A stretch of DNA of 64,000 bases from Burkholderiaceae bacterium (GTDB lineage: Bacteria > Pseudomonadota > Gammaproteobacteria > Burkholderiales > Burkholderiaceae_C), in contig JAHCKM010000001.1 of the NCBI GenBank assembly GCA_026125795.1, positions 1,798,001 through 1,862,000 of the forward strand, given 5' to 3'. Under the pieces are notes generated by a model. That model searched no databases and was not told the DNA's origin. It saw only the letters and a list, made by a program, of their open reading frames with translations. The stretch's first letter is position 1. The number at the start of each line of letters is the position of its first letter. A program made the position numbers and the translations under genes. Below, piece by piece: positions 27,149 through 35,935 of this stretch.

Positions 27149-28585
27149 ATGAGCACAACCTCCCTCGCACCTCCCGCCTACGACGACCGCGCCGTACGCC
27201 TGTTCACCGTGATGGCCGTTGTCTGGGGCATCGTCGGCATGGCGGTCGGCTTGCTGATTGCCGCCCAGCTCGCCTGGCCGCAGCTCAACTTCGGCATCCC
27301 GTGGCTCAGCTACGGCCGACTGCGCCCGCTGCACACCAACGCGGTGATCTTCGCCTTCGGCGGCTCGGCGCTGTTCGCCACCAGTTACTACGCGGTGCAG
27401 CGCACCTGCCAGGTGAAGCTGTTCCTGCCCAAGCTGGCGCTGTTCACGTTCTGGGGTTGGATGGCTGTGATCGTGGCGGCCGCCGTCTCGCTGCCGCTGG
27501 GCTACACGCAGGGCAAGGAGTACGCCGAGCTCGAGTGGCCGATTGACCTGCTGATCGCGGTGGTGTGGGTGAGCTACGCGATCGTGTTCTTCGGCACCAT
27601 CGGCATCCGCAAGGTGCGCCACATCTACGTGGCCAACTGGTTCTTCGGCGCCTTCATCCTCACGGTGGCGCTGCTGCACATCGTCAACAGCGCGGCCATC
27701 CCCGCCGGCTGGATGAAGAGCTACTCGGCCTATGCCGGCGTGCAGGACGCGATGGTGCAGTGGTGGTACGGCCACAACGCGGTGGGCTTCTTCCTGACCG
27801 CGGGCTTCCTCGGGATGATGTACTACTTCATTCCCAAGCAGGCCGAGCGCCCGGTGTACAGCTACCGGCTGTCGATCGTGCACTTCTGGGCCCTGATCTT
27901 CACCTACATGTGGGCGGGCCCGCACCACCTGCACTACACCGCGCTGCCCGACTGGGCGCAGTCGATCGGCATGTTGTTCTCGCTGATCCTGCTGGCGCCG
28001 AGCTGGGGCGGCATGATCAACGGCATCATGACCTTGAGCGGCGCGTGGCACAAGCTGCGCGACGACCCGATCCTCAAGTTCCTGATCGTCTCGCTGTCGT
28101 TCTACGGCATGTCGACCTTCGAGGGTCCGATGATGTCGATCAAGACGGTCAACGCGCTGTCGCACTACACCGACTGGACCGTCGGCCACGTGCACTCGGG
28201 CGCCTTGGGCTGGGTCGGCCTGGTGTCGATGGGCTGCCTGTACTTCCTGATCCCGCGCATGTTCGGCCGCAAGCAGATGCACAGCGTGCCGGCGATCAAC
28301 CTGCACTTCTGGATCTCCACCATCGGAATCGTGCTGTACATCGCCGCGATGTGGATCGCCGGCGTGATGCAGGGCCTGATGTGGCGCACGATCAACGAAG
28401 ACGGCACGCTGGCCTACAGCTTCGTCGAGAGCGTGAAGGCGACCTATCCGTTCTACGTGATCCGCTTCATGGGTGGCGCGCTGTACCTGGCCGGCATGTT
28501 CGTGATGGCGTGGAACACGTGGATGACCGCCACCGCCGGCCGGCGCGAACCGGCGCCGCCGCTGGTCGCCACCGCCACCGCGTGA
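27149..28585 (+). CDS. ccoN: cbb3-type cytochrome c oxidase subunit I
   Basis: Protein of 478 residues with twelve predicted helices. The heme-copper core is visible: [20 protein letters not shown] near the N-terminus (low-spin heme His), [23 protein letters not shown] (CuB His and the cbb3 cross-linked Tyr region), and [15 protein letters not shown] with two CuB histidines. [18 protein letters not shown] carries the last heme ligands. It reduces oxygen to water at high affinity. It heads ccoNOQP. Confidence 0.96.
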   Translation: MSTTSLAPPAYDDRAVRLFTVMAVVWGIVGMAVGLLIAAQLAWPQLNFGIPWLSYGRLRPLHTNAVIFAFGGSALFATSYYAVQRTCQVKLFLPKLALFTFWGWMAVIVAAAVSLPLGYTQGKEYAELEWPIDLLIAVVWVSYAIVFFGTIGIRKVRHIYVANWFFGAFILTVALLHIVNSAAIPAGWMKSYSAYAGVQDAMVQWWYGHNAVGFFLTAGFLGMMYYFIPKQAERPVYSYRLSIVHFWALIFTYMWAGPHHLHYTALPDWAQSIGMLFSLILLAPSWGGMINGIMTLSGAWHKLRDDPILKFLIVSLSFYGMSTFEGPMMSIKTVNALSHYTDWTVGHVHSGALGWVGLVSMGCLYFLIPRMFGRKQMHSVPAINLHFWISTIGIVLYIAAMWIAGVMQGLMWRTINEDGTLAYSFVESVKATYPFYVIRFMGGALYLAGMFVMAWNTWMTATAGRREPAPPLVATATA

Positions 28586-28607
28586 ACTGAACTCTTCGAG
28601 GAAACCC

Positions 28608-29234
28608 ATGGCTGCCCACAACAAGATCGATACGCTGTCGCACGAGCGCATCGAGACCAGCAACACCCTGATGATCGTGCTCATCGTGCTCGTCGTCGCG
28701 ATCGGCGGTCTGGTGGAGATCGTGCCGCTGTTCTTCCAGCGCTCTACCACCGAGGCGGCGCCGGGGCTCAAGCCCTACACCGCGCTGCAGCTCGCCGGGC
28801 GCGACGTGTACCTGCGCGAGGGTTGCTACAACTGCCACTCGCAGATGATCCGGCCGTTCCGCGCCGAGACGCTGCGCTACGGCCCGTACTCGCAGGCCGG
28901 CGAGTTCGTCTACGACCATCCGTTCCAGTGGGGCAGCAAGCGCACCGGCCCCGATCTGCACCGGGTGGGCGGCCGCTACAGCGACGAATGGCACCGCGTG
29001 CACCTGATCAACCCGCGCGACGTGGTGCCCGAGTCGAACATGCCGGCCTACCCCTGGCTGGAGAAGAACAAGGTCGACGGCAGCGTGATGAGCGCGCACA
29101 TGAAGGCGCTGCGCACGGTGGGCGTGCCCTACGCCGACAGCGACCTCGCCGGCGCCGCCGAGGCGGTGAAGGACAAGACCGAACTCGAAGCGTTGATCGC
29201 CTACCTGCAGGTGCTCGGCACCGCTGTCAAGTGA
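28608..29234 (+). CDS. ccoO: cbb3-type oxidase subunit II, monoheme cytochrome c
   Basis: Protein of 208 residues with an N-terminal anchor ([24 protein letters not shown]) and one heme site, [17 protein letters not shown], near residue 75. The conserved [19 protein letters not shown] and MPAYPWL (Met heme ligand) follow. It passes electrons from CcoP to CcoN. Confidence 0.96.
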   Translation: MAAHNKIDTLSHERIETSNTLMIVLIVLVVAIGGLVEIVPLFFQRSTTEAAPGLKPYTALQLAGRDVYLREGCYNCHSQMIRPFRAETLRYGPYSQAGEFVYDHPFQWGSKRTGPDLHRVGGRYSDEWHRVHLINPRDVVPESNMPAYPWLEKNKVDGSVMSAHMKALRTVGVPYADSDLAGAAEAVKDKTELEALIAYLQVLGTAVK

Positions 29235-29241
29235 GACCGAC

Positions 29242-29397
29242 ATGAACCTCGACGTGAACGACCTGCGCATCACGGCCACCGTGTTGTCGCTGTTGATCTT
29301 CCTGGGTATCTGCGTCTGGGCCATGGCGCGCCGCAACCGCGCGCGCTTTGACGAAGCTGCACAGCTCCCGCTGCATGAAGAAAGAACCCCGACATGA
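29242..29397 (+). CDS. ccoQ: cbb3-type oxidase small subunit IV
   Basis: Protein of 51 residues: a short N-terminus (MNLDVNDLRI), one helix (TATVLSLLIFLGICVWAMA) and a basic, then acidic tail (RRNRARFDEAAQLPL). It matches CcoQ in size, topology and place. It begins 7 bases after ccoO and its stop overlaps the ccoP start (ATGA). CcoQ stabilises the complex in the presence of oxygen in some species. Confidence 0.88.
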   Translation: MNLDVNDLRITATVLSLLIFLGICVWAMARRNRARFDEAAQLPLHEERTPT

Positions 29398-30314
29398 GCG
29401 ACTTCTTCCATTCCGGCTGGTCGATCTACGTGGCCGTTGCCACGCTGGTCGGCATCATCGCGTGCCTGCTGCTGTTGATCGTGGCCGCGCGCCGCAAGGT
29501 CATGGCCACCGACAACACCACCGGGCACGTGTGGGACGAGGACCTGCGCGAGCTGAACAATCCGCTGCCGCGCTGGTGGATGGGCCTGTTCGTGATCACC
29601 ATCGTGTTCTCGCTGGTCTACCTGGCGTTCTACCCGGGCCTCGGCAGCTATGCCGGCAAGCTCGGCTGGTCGCAACGCCAGGCCTATGACGCGGAGGTGC
29701 AGCGCCTGCAGCAGCAGGTGGCGCCGCTGTATGCGCGCTTCGCCGCGATGAACGCGTCGCAACTGGCCACCGACGCCCAGGCCATGCGCGTGGGCGAGCG
29801 CCTGTTCATCAACAATTGCTCGCAATGCCACGGCTCCGATGCGCGCGGCAGCAAGGGCTTCCCCGACCTCAGCGATGCCGACTGGCTGTATGGCGGCTCG
29901 CACGACAAGATCGTGGAGAGCATCACCCAGGGCCGGCGCGGCGTGATGCCGCCGATGGCGGCGGCGGTGGGCAGCGCCGACGACGTGCGCAACGTCGCGC
30001 AGTATGTGTTGAGCCTGTCGGGCAGCCCGCACAACGCGTTCGCCGCGCAGGCGGGCAAGGCCAAGTTCGCCGCGTGTGCGGCCTGCCACGGTGCCGACGG
30101 CAAGGGCACGCAGGCACTCGGTGCGCCCAACCTCACCGACAAGGTGTGGCTGCACGGCTGGGGCGAGCAGGCGGTGATCGACGCGATCCAGCGCGGCAAG
30201 GACAACCAGATGCCGGCGCATGCCGACAAGCTGTCGGCCGAGCAGATCCGCGTGCTGGCCGCCTACGTGTGGAGCCTGTCGCAGTCGACCCTCACCGCCG
30301 GCAAGGCGCAGTGA
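29394..30314 (+). CDS. ccoP: cbb3-type oxidase subunit III, diheme cytochrome c
   Basis: Protein of 306 residues. An N-terminal helix (VAVATLVGIIACLLLLIV) and the conserved HVWDEDLRELNNPLPRWW lead to a second helix (about 62-82). Two c-heme sites follow: NNCSQCHGSDARG near residue 143 and ACAACHGADGKG near 229, with methionine ligands in VMPPM and QMPAH. It accepts electrons from soluble cytochromes or bc1 and feeds CcoO. Confidence 0.96.
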   Translation: MSDFFHSGWSIYVAVATLVGIIACLLLLIVAARRKVMATDNTTGHVWDEDLRELNNPLPRWWMGLFVITIVFSLVYLAFYPGLGSYAGKLGWSQRQAYDAEVQRLQQQVAPLYARFAAMNASQLATDAQAMRVGERLFINNCSQCHGSDARGSKGFPDLSDADWLYGGSHDKIVESITQGRRGVMPPMAAAVGSADDVRNVAQYVLSLSGSPHNAFAAQAGKAKFAACAACHGADGKGTQALGAPNLTDKVWLHGWGEQAVIDAIQRGKDNQMPAHADKLSAEQIRVLAAYVWSLSQSTLTAGKAQ

Positions 30315-30336
30315 AACGCACGGAAGCAACCAGGCC

Positions 30337-31797
30337 GTGAGTTCCACCGGCAAGAGCGCCGTCATTCCGATCGAGCCGGTGCCCGCGGCCACGGTTGAGC
30401 CTCAACTCGTCTCGCTGTACGAGAAGTCCGCCAAGATCTATCCGCGTGCCGTCAGCGGGGCGTTCGCACGCTGGCGCTGGGCGCTGGTGTGGCTGACGCA
30501 GCTGGTGTTCTACGGCGCGCCGTGGCTGGAGTGGAACGCGCGCCAGGCGGTGCTGTTCGACCTGGGCAGCCGCCGCTTCTACATCTTTGGCCTGGTGCTG
30601 TACCCGCAGGACTTCATCTACCTGACGGCGCTGCTGGTGCTGTCGGCGCTGGGGCTGTTCCTGTTCACCGCGGTCGCGGGGCGCCTGTGGTGCGGCTATG
30701 CATGCCCGCAGACGGTCTACACCGAGATGTTCCTGTGGGTGGAGCGGCGCATCGAGGGCGACCGCATCGCGCGCATGCGGCTCGATGGCGCGCCGTGGGG
30801 TTTCGACAAGCTCTGGCGCAAGACGGCCAAACACGGCGTCTGGGGCGCGATCGGCCTGTGGACCGGCATCACGTTCGTCGGCTACTTCACGCCGATCCGC
30901 CAGCTGGTGCCGGCGTTCGCGTCGTTCGGGCTCGGGCCGTGGGAGACGTTCTGGGTGCTGTTCTACGGCTTCGCCACCTACGGCAACGCCGGCTTCATGC
31001 GTGAGCAGGTGTGCAAGTACATGTGCCCCTATGCGCGCTTCCAGAGCGCGATGTTCGACCGCGACACGCTGATCATCGGCTACGACGCGCAGCGCGGCGA
31101 GCCGCGCGGCTCGCGCTCGCGCAAGGTCGATCCGCGCGCGGCGGGCCTGGGCGACTGCATCGACTGCACGCTGTGCGTGCAGGTGTGTCCCACCGGCATC
31201 GATATCCGCGACGGTCTGCAGTACGAGTGCATCGGCTGCGCCGCCTGCATCGACGTGTGCGACGGTGTGATGGACAAGGTGGGTTATCCGCGCGGCCTGA
31301 TCCGCTACAGCACCGAGAACGGCATCGAGCGCGGCCTGAGCCGGCGCGCGATGTGGGGTCGCGTGCTGCGTCCGCGCGTGCTGGTTTACGGCGCGGTGCT
31401 GGCCGCGGTGGCCGGCGCGTTCGTCTTCAGCCTGTGGTTGCGCGAGCCGTTCAAGGTGGACGTGGTGCGTGACCGCGGCAGCCTGGCGCGCATCGTGGGC
31501 GAGGGCCAGGTCGAGAACGTCTATCGGCTGCAGATCATGAACGCCACCGAGCGCACGCAGCGTTATGCAATCGCGGTGGAGGGCCTGCCCGGCATCGCGG
31601 TGGTGGCCAGCGAGCCGGCCGATGTCGGCCCGGCGCAGGCGCGCTGGGTGCCGGTGCGCGTGCAGCTGCCGCACGAAGCCGCCGCGCAGCTGGCCGGCAA
31701 GTCGAGCACCATCCGCTTCCGCATCGAGCGGCTCGCCGATCCCGAGCATCCGGCGCGCACGGTGCTCGAGAAGTCCACGTTCATCGTGCCGCGTTGA
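30337..31797 (+). CDS. ccoG: Cytochrome oxidase accessory protein, polyferredoxin
   Basis: Protein of 486 residues from a GTG start. Four to five helices, including the CcoG/RdxA signature GRLWCGYACPQTVYTEMF, are followed by CKYMCPYARFQ and two 4Fe-4S motifs, CIDCTLCVQVCP and CIGCAACIDVCD. A periplasmic Ig-like domain ends the protein (about 385-486). CcoG is a cupric reductase that helps deliver Cu(I) to cbb3 oxidase. The gene starts 22 bases after ccoP. Confidence 0.94.
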   Translation: MSSTGKSAVIPIEPVPAATVEPQLVSLYEKSAKIYPRAVSGAFARWRWALVWLTQLVFYGAPWLEWNARQAVLFDLGSRRFYIFGLVLYPQDFIYLTALLVLSALGLFLFTAVAGRLWCGYACPQTVYTEMFLWVERRIEGDRIARMRLDGAPWGFDKLWRKTAKHGVWGAIGLWTGITFVGYFTPIRQLVPAFASFGLGPWETFWVLFYGFATYGNAGFMREQVCKYMCPYARFQSAMFDRDTLIIGYDAQRGEPRGSRSRKVDPRAAGLGDCIDCTLCVQVCPTGIDIRDGLQYECIGCAACIDVCDGVMDKVGYPRGLIRYSTENGIERGLSRRAMWGRVLRPRVLVYGAVLAAVAGAFVFSLWLREPFKVDVVRDRGSLARIVGEGQVENVYRLQIMNATERTQRYAIAVEGLPGIAVVASEPADVGPAQARWVPVRVQLPHEAAAQLAGKSSTIRFRIERLADPEHPARTVLEKSTFIVPR

Positions 31798-31811
31798 CGA
31801 AGGAGACGACC

Positions 31812-32018
31812 ATGCCTCATGCACAGAAAAGCAGCCGCTGGTGGCGCGAGCCGATCATGTGGCTGGTGCTCGGTGGTCCGGCCGCCGTGGTGGTGGCCGG
31901 CATCGCCACCGCCGCGATCGCGCTGCACGGCGCCGATCCGGTGATCAAGGCCGATGCCAGCAAGCCGCCGGCGGTGCAGGCGCGCAACCACGCGGCAACA
32001 CCACAGGCCAAACAATGA
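31812..32018 (+). CDS. Short FixH/CcoH-like membrane protein
   Basis: Protein of 68 residues. The segment WWREPIMWLVLGGPAAVVVAGIATAAIAL matches the membrane anchor of FixH (CcoH), but the periplasmic domain of classical FixH (total about 150 residues) is missing; only a 25-residue soluble tail remains. FixH/CcoH assists assembly of cbb3. Short versions like this follow ccoG in several betaproteobacteria as far as I recall. Its stop overlaps the next start by four bases. Confidence 0.7.
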   Translation: MPHAQKSSRWWREPIMWLVLGGPAAVVVAGIATAAIALHGADPVIKADASKPPAVQARNHAATPQAKQ

Positions 32019-32320
32019 AGCAGCGCCTGATGTGGATCGCCTGGCCGGCGTTCCTCGTCGCCGGCGTGATCGAGATGCTGGTGTTCGCCTTCGTCGACCC
32101 GCAGCAGTTGCACGGGCTGAATGGCGAACCGCTCGAGTGGTCGCGCTCGGCGGTGTACACGCTGGCGTTCTTCGGCTTCTGGTGCGCCACGATGGCCTCA
32201 AGTGCACTGACCACGCTGCTCGCGCGCTCGCCGTTCGAGGTCAACCGCTGTCCGCTGCCGATTGACGGGCGGCCGGCCGGATGCCCCAAGCCCGGCGTGG
32301 GCGGCAAGGCAGCCTGCTGA
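32015..32320 (+). CDS. Two-helix membrane protein ending the cco cluster
   Basis: Protein of 101 residues with two helices (LMWIAWPAFLVAGVIEMLVFAF and AVYTLAFFGFWCATMASSALTTLL). The C-terminal tail carries three cysteines (NRCPLPIDGRPAGCP and a final AAC). I do not recognise a named family. Translational coupling to the FixH-like gene and to the cco genes suggests a role in oxidase assembly or copper/heme handling, which is inference. Confidence 0.75.
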   Translation: MKQRLMWIAWPAFLVAGVIEMLVFAFVDPQQLHGLNGEPLEWSRSAVYTLAFFGFWCATMASSALTTLLARSPFEVNRCPLPIDGRPAGCPKPGVGGKAAC

Positions 32321-32333
32321 AGACGGCCAGCGC

Positions 32334-32346
32334 CGGCCTGCGGCCG
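32334..32346 (+). terminator. Small hairpin between the cco cluster and fnr
   Basis: CGGCC-TGC-GGCCG lies 13 bases after the last cco gene and before the convergent fnr stop, within a stretch full of GGCC/CCGG inverted repeats. No U-run follows, so a terminator role is tentative. Confidence 0.3.
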
Positions 32347-32371
32347 ATCCGGCCAATCCGGACCGTCCTCG

Positions 32372-33082
32372 CTATCGTTCAGCGGCGAAACCGGCCAGTG
32401 CGCGCAGCGCCTTCTCGTCGACGATCTGCACGCGCCGGTGCTGCACCTCGAGCAGGCCGAGCTGCTGCAGGTGTGTCATCGACCGGCTCACCGTCTCGAG
32501 CTTGAGGCCGAGGTAGCTGCCGATCTCGGCGCGCGACATGCGCAGCACCATCGCCTTGCACGACTGGCGCCGTGCACGCAGGTGCGTGCACAGGTCGCAC
32601 AGGAAAGCCGCCACGCGCTGGTGCGACTGCAGCGCGCCGAGCCACACGATCAGCCCGCGCTGGCGCACGATCTCGCGGCTCAGCATCCGGTGCAGCGTGC
32701 GCTGCAGCCACTGCCACTTGCGTGATGCGCGTTCCAGCGTGTCGAAGCGCAGCATGCAGACTTGCGAATCCTCCAGCGCCACGGCACTGCAGCGCTGCTG
32801 TCCGGTGCTGATCGCATCGAGCCCGAGCAGCGCACCGGCCATGGGAAAGCCGGTGACACGCTCACGGCCTTCATAGGGCACGCTGGTCTTGAACGACCCG
32901 CTGCGCACCGCCACCAGCGACGTGAACGCATCGCCGGCGCGAAAGACGCTGTCGCCGCGACGGATGTCCCGGCGTTGTTCCACCAACGCATCGAAGCGCT
33001 CCAGCTCGGCGGGCGACAGACCCGAAGGCAGGCAGGTCTCGCGTTGCAGGCAGGTGGAGCACAAGGCCTTGGTTGCAGCCAT
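32372..33082 (-). CDS. fnr: FNR-type oxygen-responsive transcription regulator
   Basis: Protein of 236 residues from the ATG at 33082. The N-terminal cysteines ALCSTCLQRETC (C-x2-C-x5-C) plus a later cysteine in QQRCSAVALEDSQVC supply the oxygen-sensitive 4Fe-4S cluster, as in E. coli FNR. The effector domain is about 20-145. The HTH MSRAEIGSYLGLKLETVSRSMTHLQQLGLL has the E-x-x-S-R recognition residues that read TTGAT half-sites. It should activate genes when oxygen is low; candidate sites lie at 3871, 24627, 27049, 27079 and 33116. Confidence 0.92.
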   Translation of the reverse strand: MAATKALCSTCLQRETCLPSGLSPAELERFDALVEQRRDIRRGDSVFRAGDAFTSLVAVRSGSFKTSVPYEGRERVTGFPMAGALLGLDAISTGQQRCSAVALEDSQVCMLRFDTLERASRKWQWLQRTLHRMLSREIVRQRGLIVWLGALQSHQRVAAFLCDLCTHLRARRQSCKAMVLRMSRAEIGSYLGLKLETVSRSMTHLQQLGLLEVQHRRVQIVDEKALRALAGFAAER

Positions 33083-33115
33083 GGCGGCATTGTGCGAATA
33101 CGGGCGCGGCCAAGC

Positions 33116-33129
33116 TTGCGTTTTATCAA
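33116..33129 (+). promoter_or_regulatory. FNR-type box between fnr and hemN
   Basis: TTGCGTTTTATCAA: the right half-site is perfect and the left has the same TTGCG variant as the box at 24627 (read on its other strand). It is 34 bases from the fnr start and 113 from hemN. It could mediate autoregulation of fnr, activation of hemN, or both. A -10-like CACAGT lies at 33152-33157 in register for hemN (3 of 6). Confidence 0.55.
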
Positions 33130-33194
33130 GCGGGAGGTCGCGGCGCGCCGGCACAGTGCGAGTCATGACACCCCCACGCTCATCTCATTTGTTA

Positions 33195-33235
33195 CCCCCC
33201 GAGGAGGCTCCAGAGTCCTTCGGGCGGCCGGGCGC
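33195..33235 (+). repeat. Possible partial copy of the intergenic repeat, before hemN
   Basis: CCCCCCGAGGAGGCTCC, then CCTTCGGGCGGCCGGGCG, lies just before hemN. It has the same building blocks (C-run/GAGG, CTTCGG-type core) as the elements at 18331 and 23916 but is degraded. Confidence 0.35.
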
Positions 33236-33241
33236 GCTCTG

Positions 33242-34627
33242 ATGAACCCGACCGCCATGATCCTGCCGGCCGCCACCGTGGCCCGCTTTGACGTGGGGGG
33301 GCCGCGCTACACGTCCTACCCCACGGCCGACCGCTTCACGCCGGCATTTGACGCCCAAGCCTACCGCGCCGCGCTCGAGCAACGCGCGGCCGCGCCGGCG
33401 CACCGGCCGCTTGGCCTGTACGTGCACCTGCCGTTCTGCGCCTCGGTGTGCTACTACTGCGCATGCAACAAGGTCGTCACGCGCGACCGCTCGCGCGCCG
33501 ACGAGTACCTCGACGTGCTGCTGGCCGAGATCGAGCTGCACGCAGGTGCGCTCGGCACGGGCGCCACGGTGTCCCAGCTGCACTTCGGCGGCGGCACGCC
33601 CACCTTCTTCGACGACGCCCAGCTGGCGCGCCTGATGGACGCGCTGCAGCGCGCGTTCACGCTGGCTCCGGGAGCCGAGCGTGCGATCGAGATCGATCCG
33701 CGCACCGTCGACGCCCGGCGGCTGGCGCATCTGGCGTCGCTCGGCTTCGACCGGCTGAGCTTCGGCGTGCAGGACTTCGATCCGATGGTTCAGCAGGCGG
33801 TGCACCGTGTGCAGCCGTTCGAACAGGTGCGCGCGCTGATGCTCGACGCGCGTCGCATCGGCTTTGACTCGATCAACGTCGATCTGATCTATGGCTTGCC
33901 GAAGCAAACGCCGCAGTCGGTGGCGCGCACGCTGGCGCAGGTGGTCGAGCTGGAGCCTGACCGCATCGCGCTGTATGCCTATGCCCATCTGCCCGAGCGC
34001 TTCAAGCCGCAGCGCCGCATCGCGGCCGAGGATCTGCCGCCCCCGGCGGACCGGTTGCAGATGCTGGACGCCGCGATCAAGAGCTTTCTCGATGCCGGCT
34101 ACGAGTACATCGGCATGGACCACTTCGCGCGCCGCGACGACACGCTGGCCGTGGCGCGCCGGCAAGGCCGCCTGCATCGCAACTTCCAGGGCTACAGCAC
34201 ACAACCCGACGGCGACCTGATCGGCCTCGGGGTGTCGGCGATCGGCCAGATCGGTCCGACCTACGCGCAGAACGCCAAGACGCTGCCGGCCTACTACGAC
34301 GCGGTGCGCAGCGGCCGCTTTGCCACCGAACGCGGCTACACGCTCAACGCCGACGATCTGCTGCGCCGCGCCGTGATCCTGTCGATCATGTGCCAGGGCC
34401 AGCTGCGCCATGCCGAGATCGCCGCGTCGCACGGCGTCGACAGCCGCAGGTACTTCGCTGCCGAGCTGCAACGCCTGCAGGGCCTGGCCGATGAAGGGCT
34501 GGTGGTGCTGGATGACGAAGGCCTGCGCGTCACGCCGGCGGGCCGCTTCGTGCTGCGGGCGATTGCCATGGTGTTCGATGCCCACCTGCGCGCACCGGAC
34601 CGCGCGCGCTTCTCGCGCATCGTCTGA
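33242..34627 (+). CDS. hemN: Oxygen-independent coproporphyrinogen III dehydrogenase
   Basis: Protein of 461 residues of the radical-SAM family. The cluster motif with the extra Cys typical of HemN is FCASVCYYCACNKV (C-x3-C-x2-C-x-C) near residue 65; HFGGGTPTFFD and a C-terminal HemN domain (IGLGVSAIGQIG onward) follow. It converts coproporphyrinogen III to protoporphyrinogen IX without oxygen, supplying heme for the cytochromes encoded around it. The next gene overlaps its stop by one base. Confidence 0.95.
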   Translation: MNPTAMILPAATVARFDVGGPRYTSYPTADRFTPAFDAQAYRAALEQRAAAPAHRPLGLYVHLPFCASVCYYCACNKVVTRDRSRADEYLDVLLAEIELHAGALGTGATVSQLHFGGGTPTFFDDAQLARLMDALQRAFTLAPGAERAIEIDPRTVDARRLAHLASLGFDRLSFGVQDFDPMVQQAVHRVQPFEQVRALMLDARRIGFDSINVDLIYGLPKQTPQSVARTLAQVVELEPDRIALYAYAHLPERFKPQRRIAAEDLPPPADRLQMLDAAIKSFLDAGYEYIGMDHFARRDDTLAVARRQGRLHRNFQGYSTQPDGDLIGLGVSAIGQIGPTYAQNAKTLPAYYDAVRSGRFATERGYTLNADDLLRRAVILSIMCQGQLRHAEIAASHGVDSRRYFAAELQRLQGLADEGLVVLDDEGLRVTPAGRFVLRAIAMVFDAHLRAPDRARFSRIV

Positions 34628-35289
34628 TGAGTTCCACCAGCCTGCTGGCCGCGGCCGCGCTCGCCGGCCTTGCCGGCAGTCCGCATTGCCTCGCGATGTG
34701 CGGCGCGGCTTGCGCCGGTGTCGGTGGACAGAAATCGCGGCGCGCGTTCGCGTTCCAGGCCGGCCGGCTCACCGGCTATGCCGCGCTCGGCGCACTGGCG
34801 GCCGCGTCGGCCGGCGCGCTGCAATGGGCGGCCGCGCATGCGGTGCTGCTCAAGCCGCTGTGGGGCATGTTCCATGTGGCCGTGATCGCGCTGGGCGCCA
34901 GCCTGCTGTGGCTCGGCGCACAGCCGGCCTGGGTCGAACGTGGCGCACAGCAGGTGTGGCGCAGCCTGCGCATGCGCACGCTGTCGCTCGACACCGCACG
35001 CTGGCCGTTTGCGGCCGGTGTCTTGTGGGCGTTGCTGCCGTGCGGCCTGCTGTACGCCGCGTTGATGCTGGCTGCGCTGGCCGATTCGGCCGTCGGCGGT
35101 GCGGCGGTGATGGCCGTGTTTGCATTGGCCTCGGGGGCCGTGCTGCAAGTCGGCGCGATCCTGGGGCAGCGCCTCGGCACGCGCTCGGGCGCCTGGGGCG
35201 TGCGCTTGGCCGGGGCGGGCTTGATCGCGGCGTCGGCCTTTGCGCTGCTGCACGGTCTGTGGCCCGCGTTCGCCGCATGGTGCCAGTGA
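34627..35289 (+). CDS. TauE/SafE-like (UreH/DsbD-type) membrane protein
   Basis: Protein of 220 residues with six helices. The N-terminal LAGLAGSPHCLAMCGAACAG, with Cys and His in helix 1, and a central LLPCGLLYAALMLAAL are hallmarks of the UreH-like transmembrane domain family linked to cbb3 clusters. Such proteins are suggested to move metal ions or thiol electrons during oxidase assembly; substrate unknown. It is translationally coupled to hemN (TGATG). Confidence 0.8.
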   Translation: MSSTSLLAAAALAGLAGSPHCLAMCGAACAGVGGQKSRRAFAFQAGRLTGYAALGALAAASAGALQWAAAHAVLLKPLWGMFHVAVIALGASLLWLGAQPAWVERGAQQVWRSLRMRTLSLDTARWPFAAGVLWALLPCGLLYAALMLAALADSAVGGAAVMAVFALASGAVLQVGAILGQRLGTRSGAWGVRLAGAGLIAASAFALLHGLWPAFAAWCQ

Positions 35290-35456
35290 TTCACCGGCGC
35301 TGAGCGCCCACCGCAGGCACTCGGCTCGCGCAGGAGTTGCGCACGCGCGCCGCCGAGCCGAAAGACATCGGACGCGATGCGGGCACTCGGGCCTTCGCGC
35401 GGTGCCGCGACGGGCTCCCGTGGAAGAATCGGGCCCCCGATGCGATGGAGCGCACC

Positions 35457-35624
35457 ATGAACGAGCCGGGCCATGAACCCGCGGCGTCCACGCGCCAGGA
35501 AGAGCTGCGCAGCACGCTGTTCCTCGCGGTGGTGATGGCCCCGGTGCTTGCGGTGATCGTGGTCGCCGGCTACGGCTTCCTGGTGTGGATGTTCCAGCTC
35601 GTGGCTGGACCGCCGGCGTACTGA
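35457..35624 (+). CDS. napE: Periplasmic nitrate reductase small membrane subunit NapE
   Basis: Protein of 55 residues with GGAG before the ATG at 35457. The body (RQEELRSTLFLAVVMAPVLAVI, then GYGFLVWMFQLVAGPP) matches NapE: one helix with a conserved YGFxVWM. Its role in the Nap system is not established. It is the first gene of napEDABC. The 167 bases before it hold two small inverted repeats (GGCGC-TGA-GCGCC at 35296-35308 and ATCGGG-CC-CCCGAT at 35428-35441) but no clear FNR box. Confidence 0.88.
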   Translation: MNEPGHEPAASTRQEELRSTLFLAVVMAPVLAVIVVAGYGFLVWMFQLVAGPPAY

Positions 35625-35628
35625 AGGG

Positions 35629-35901
35629 ATGCCGGCCGAGCTGCACATCGCGAGCCTGGTGGTGCACGTGCTGCCGCGGCGCGTGCCGGCGCTGGCCGCC
35701 TGGATCGGGCAGCTGCCCGGCGCGCGCGTGCATGCCCACAACGCGCTCGGCAAGCTGGTGGTCACGCTCGAGGCCGGTCACGAGCGCGGTCTGCTCGACG
35801 TGCTCGGCCGCATCCAGCGCGCTGCCGGCGTGCTGTCGGCGACGCTGGTCTACCAATGCGTCGACTCGCTCGATGCGATGAACGAGGAGCTTTCGCCATG
35901 A
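35629..35901 (+). CDS. napD: NapA signal-peptide-binding chaperone
   Basis: Protein of 90 residues. It matches NapD: HIASLVVHVLPRRVPALAAWI with GARVHAHNALGKLVVTLE and a ferredoxin-like fold pattern. NapD binds the Tat signal of NapA and prevents premature export. It starts 4 bases after napE. Confidence 0.93.
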   Translation: MPAELHIASLVVHVLPRRVPALAAWIGQLPGARVHAHNALGKLVVTLEAGHERGLLDVLGRIQRAAGVLSATLVYQCVDSLDAMNEELSP

Positions 35902-35935
35902 ACACGCGTGCAGTGCGCAGCGCAGCCAATAGCCC

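Noticed and set aside
35428-35441. ATCGGG-CC-CCCGAT palindrome before napE as a regulator site
   Set aside because: Not a known operator type, loop of two bases, and short palindromes of this kind are common at this GC content.
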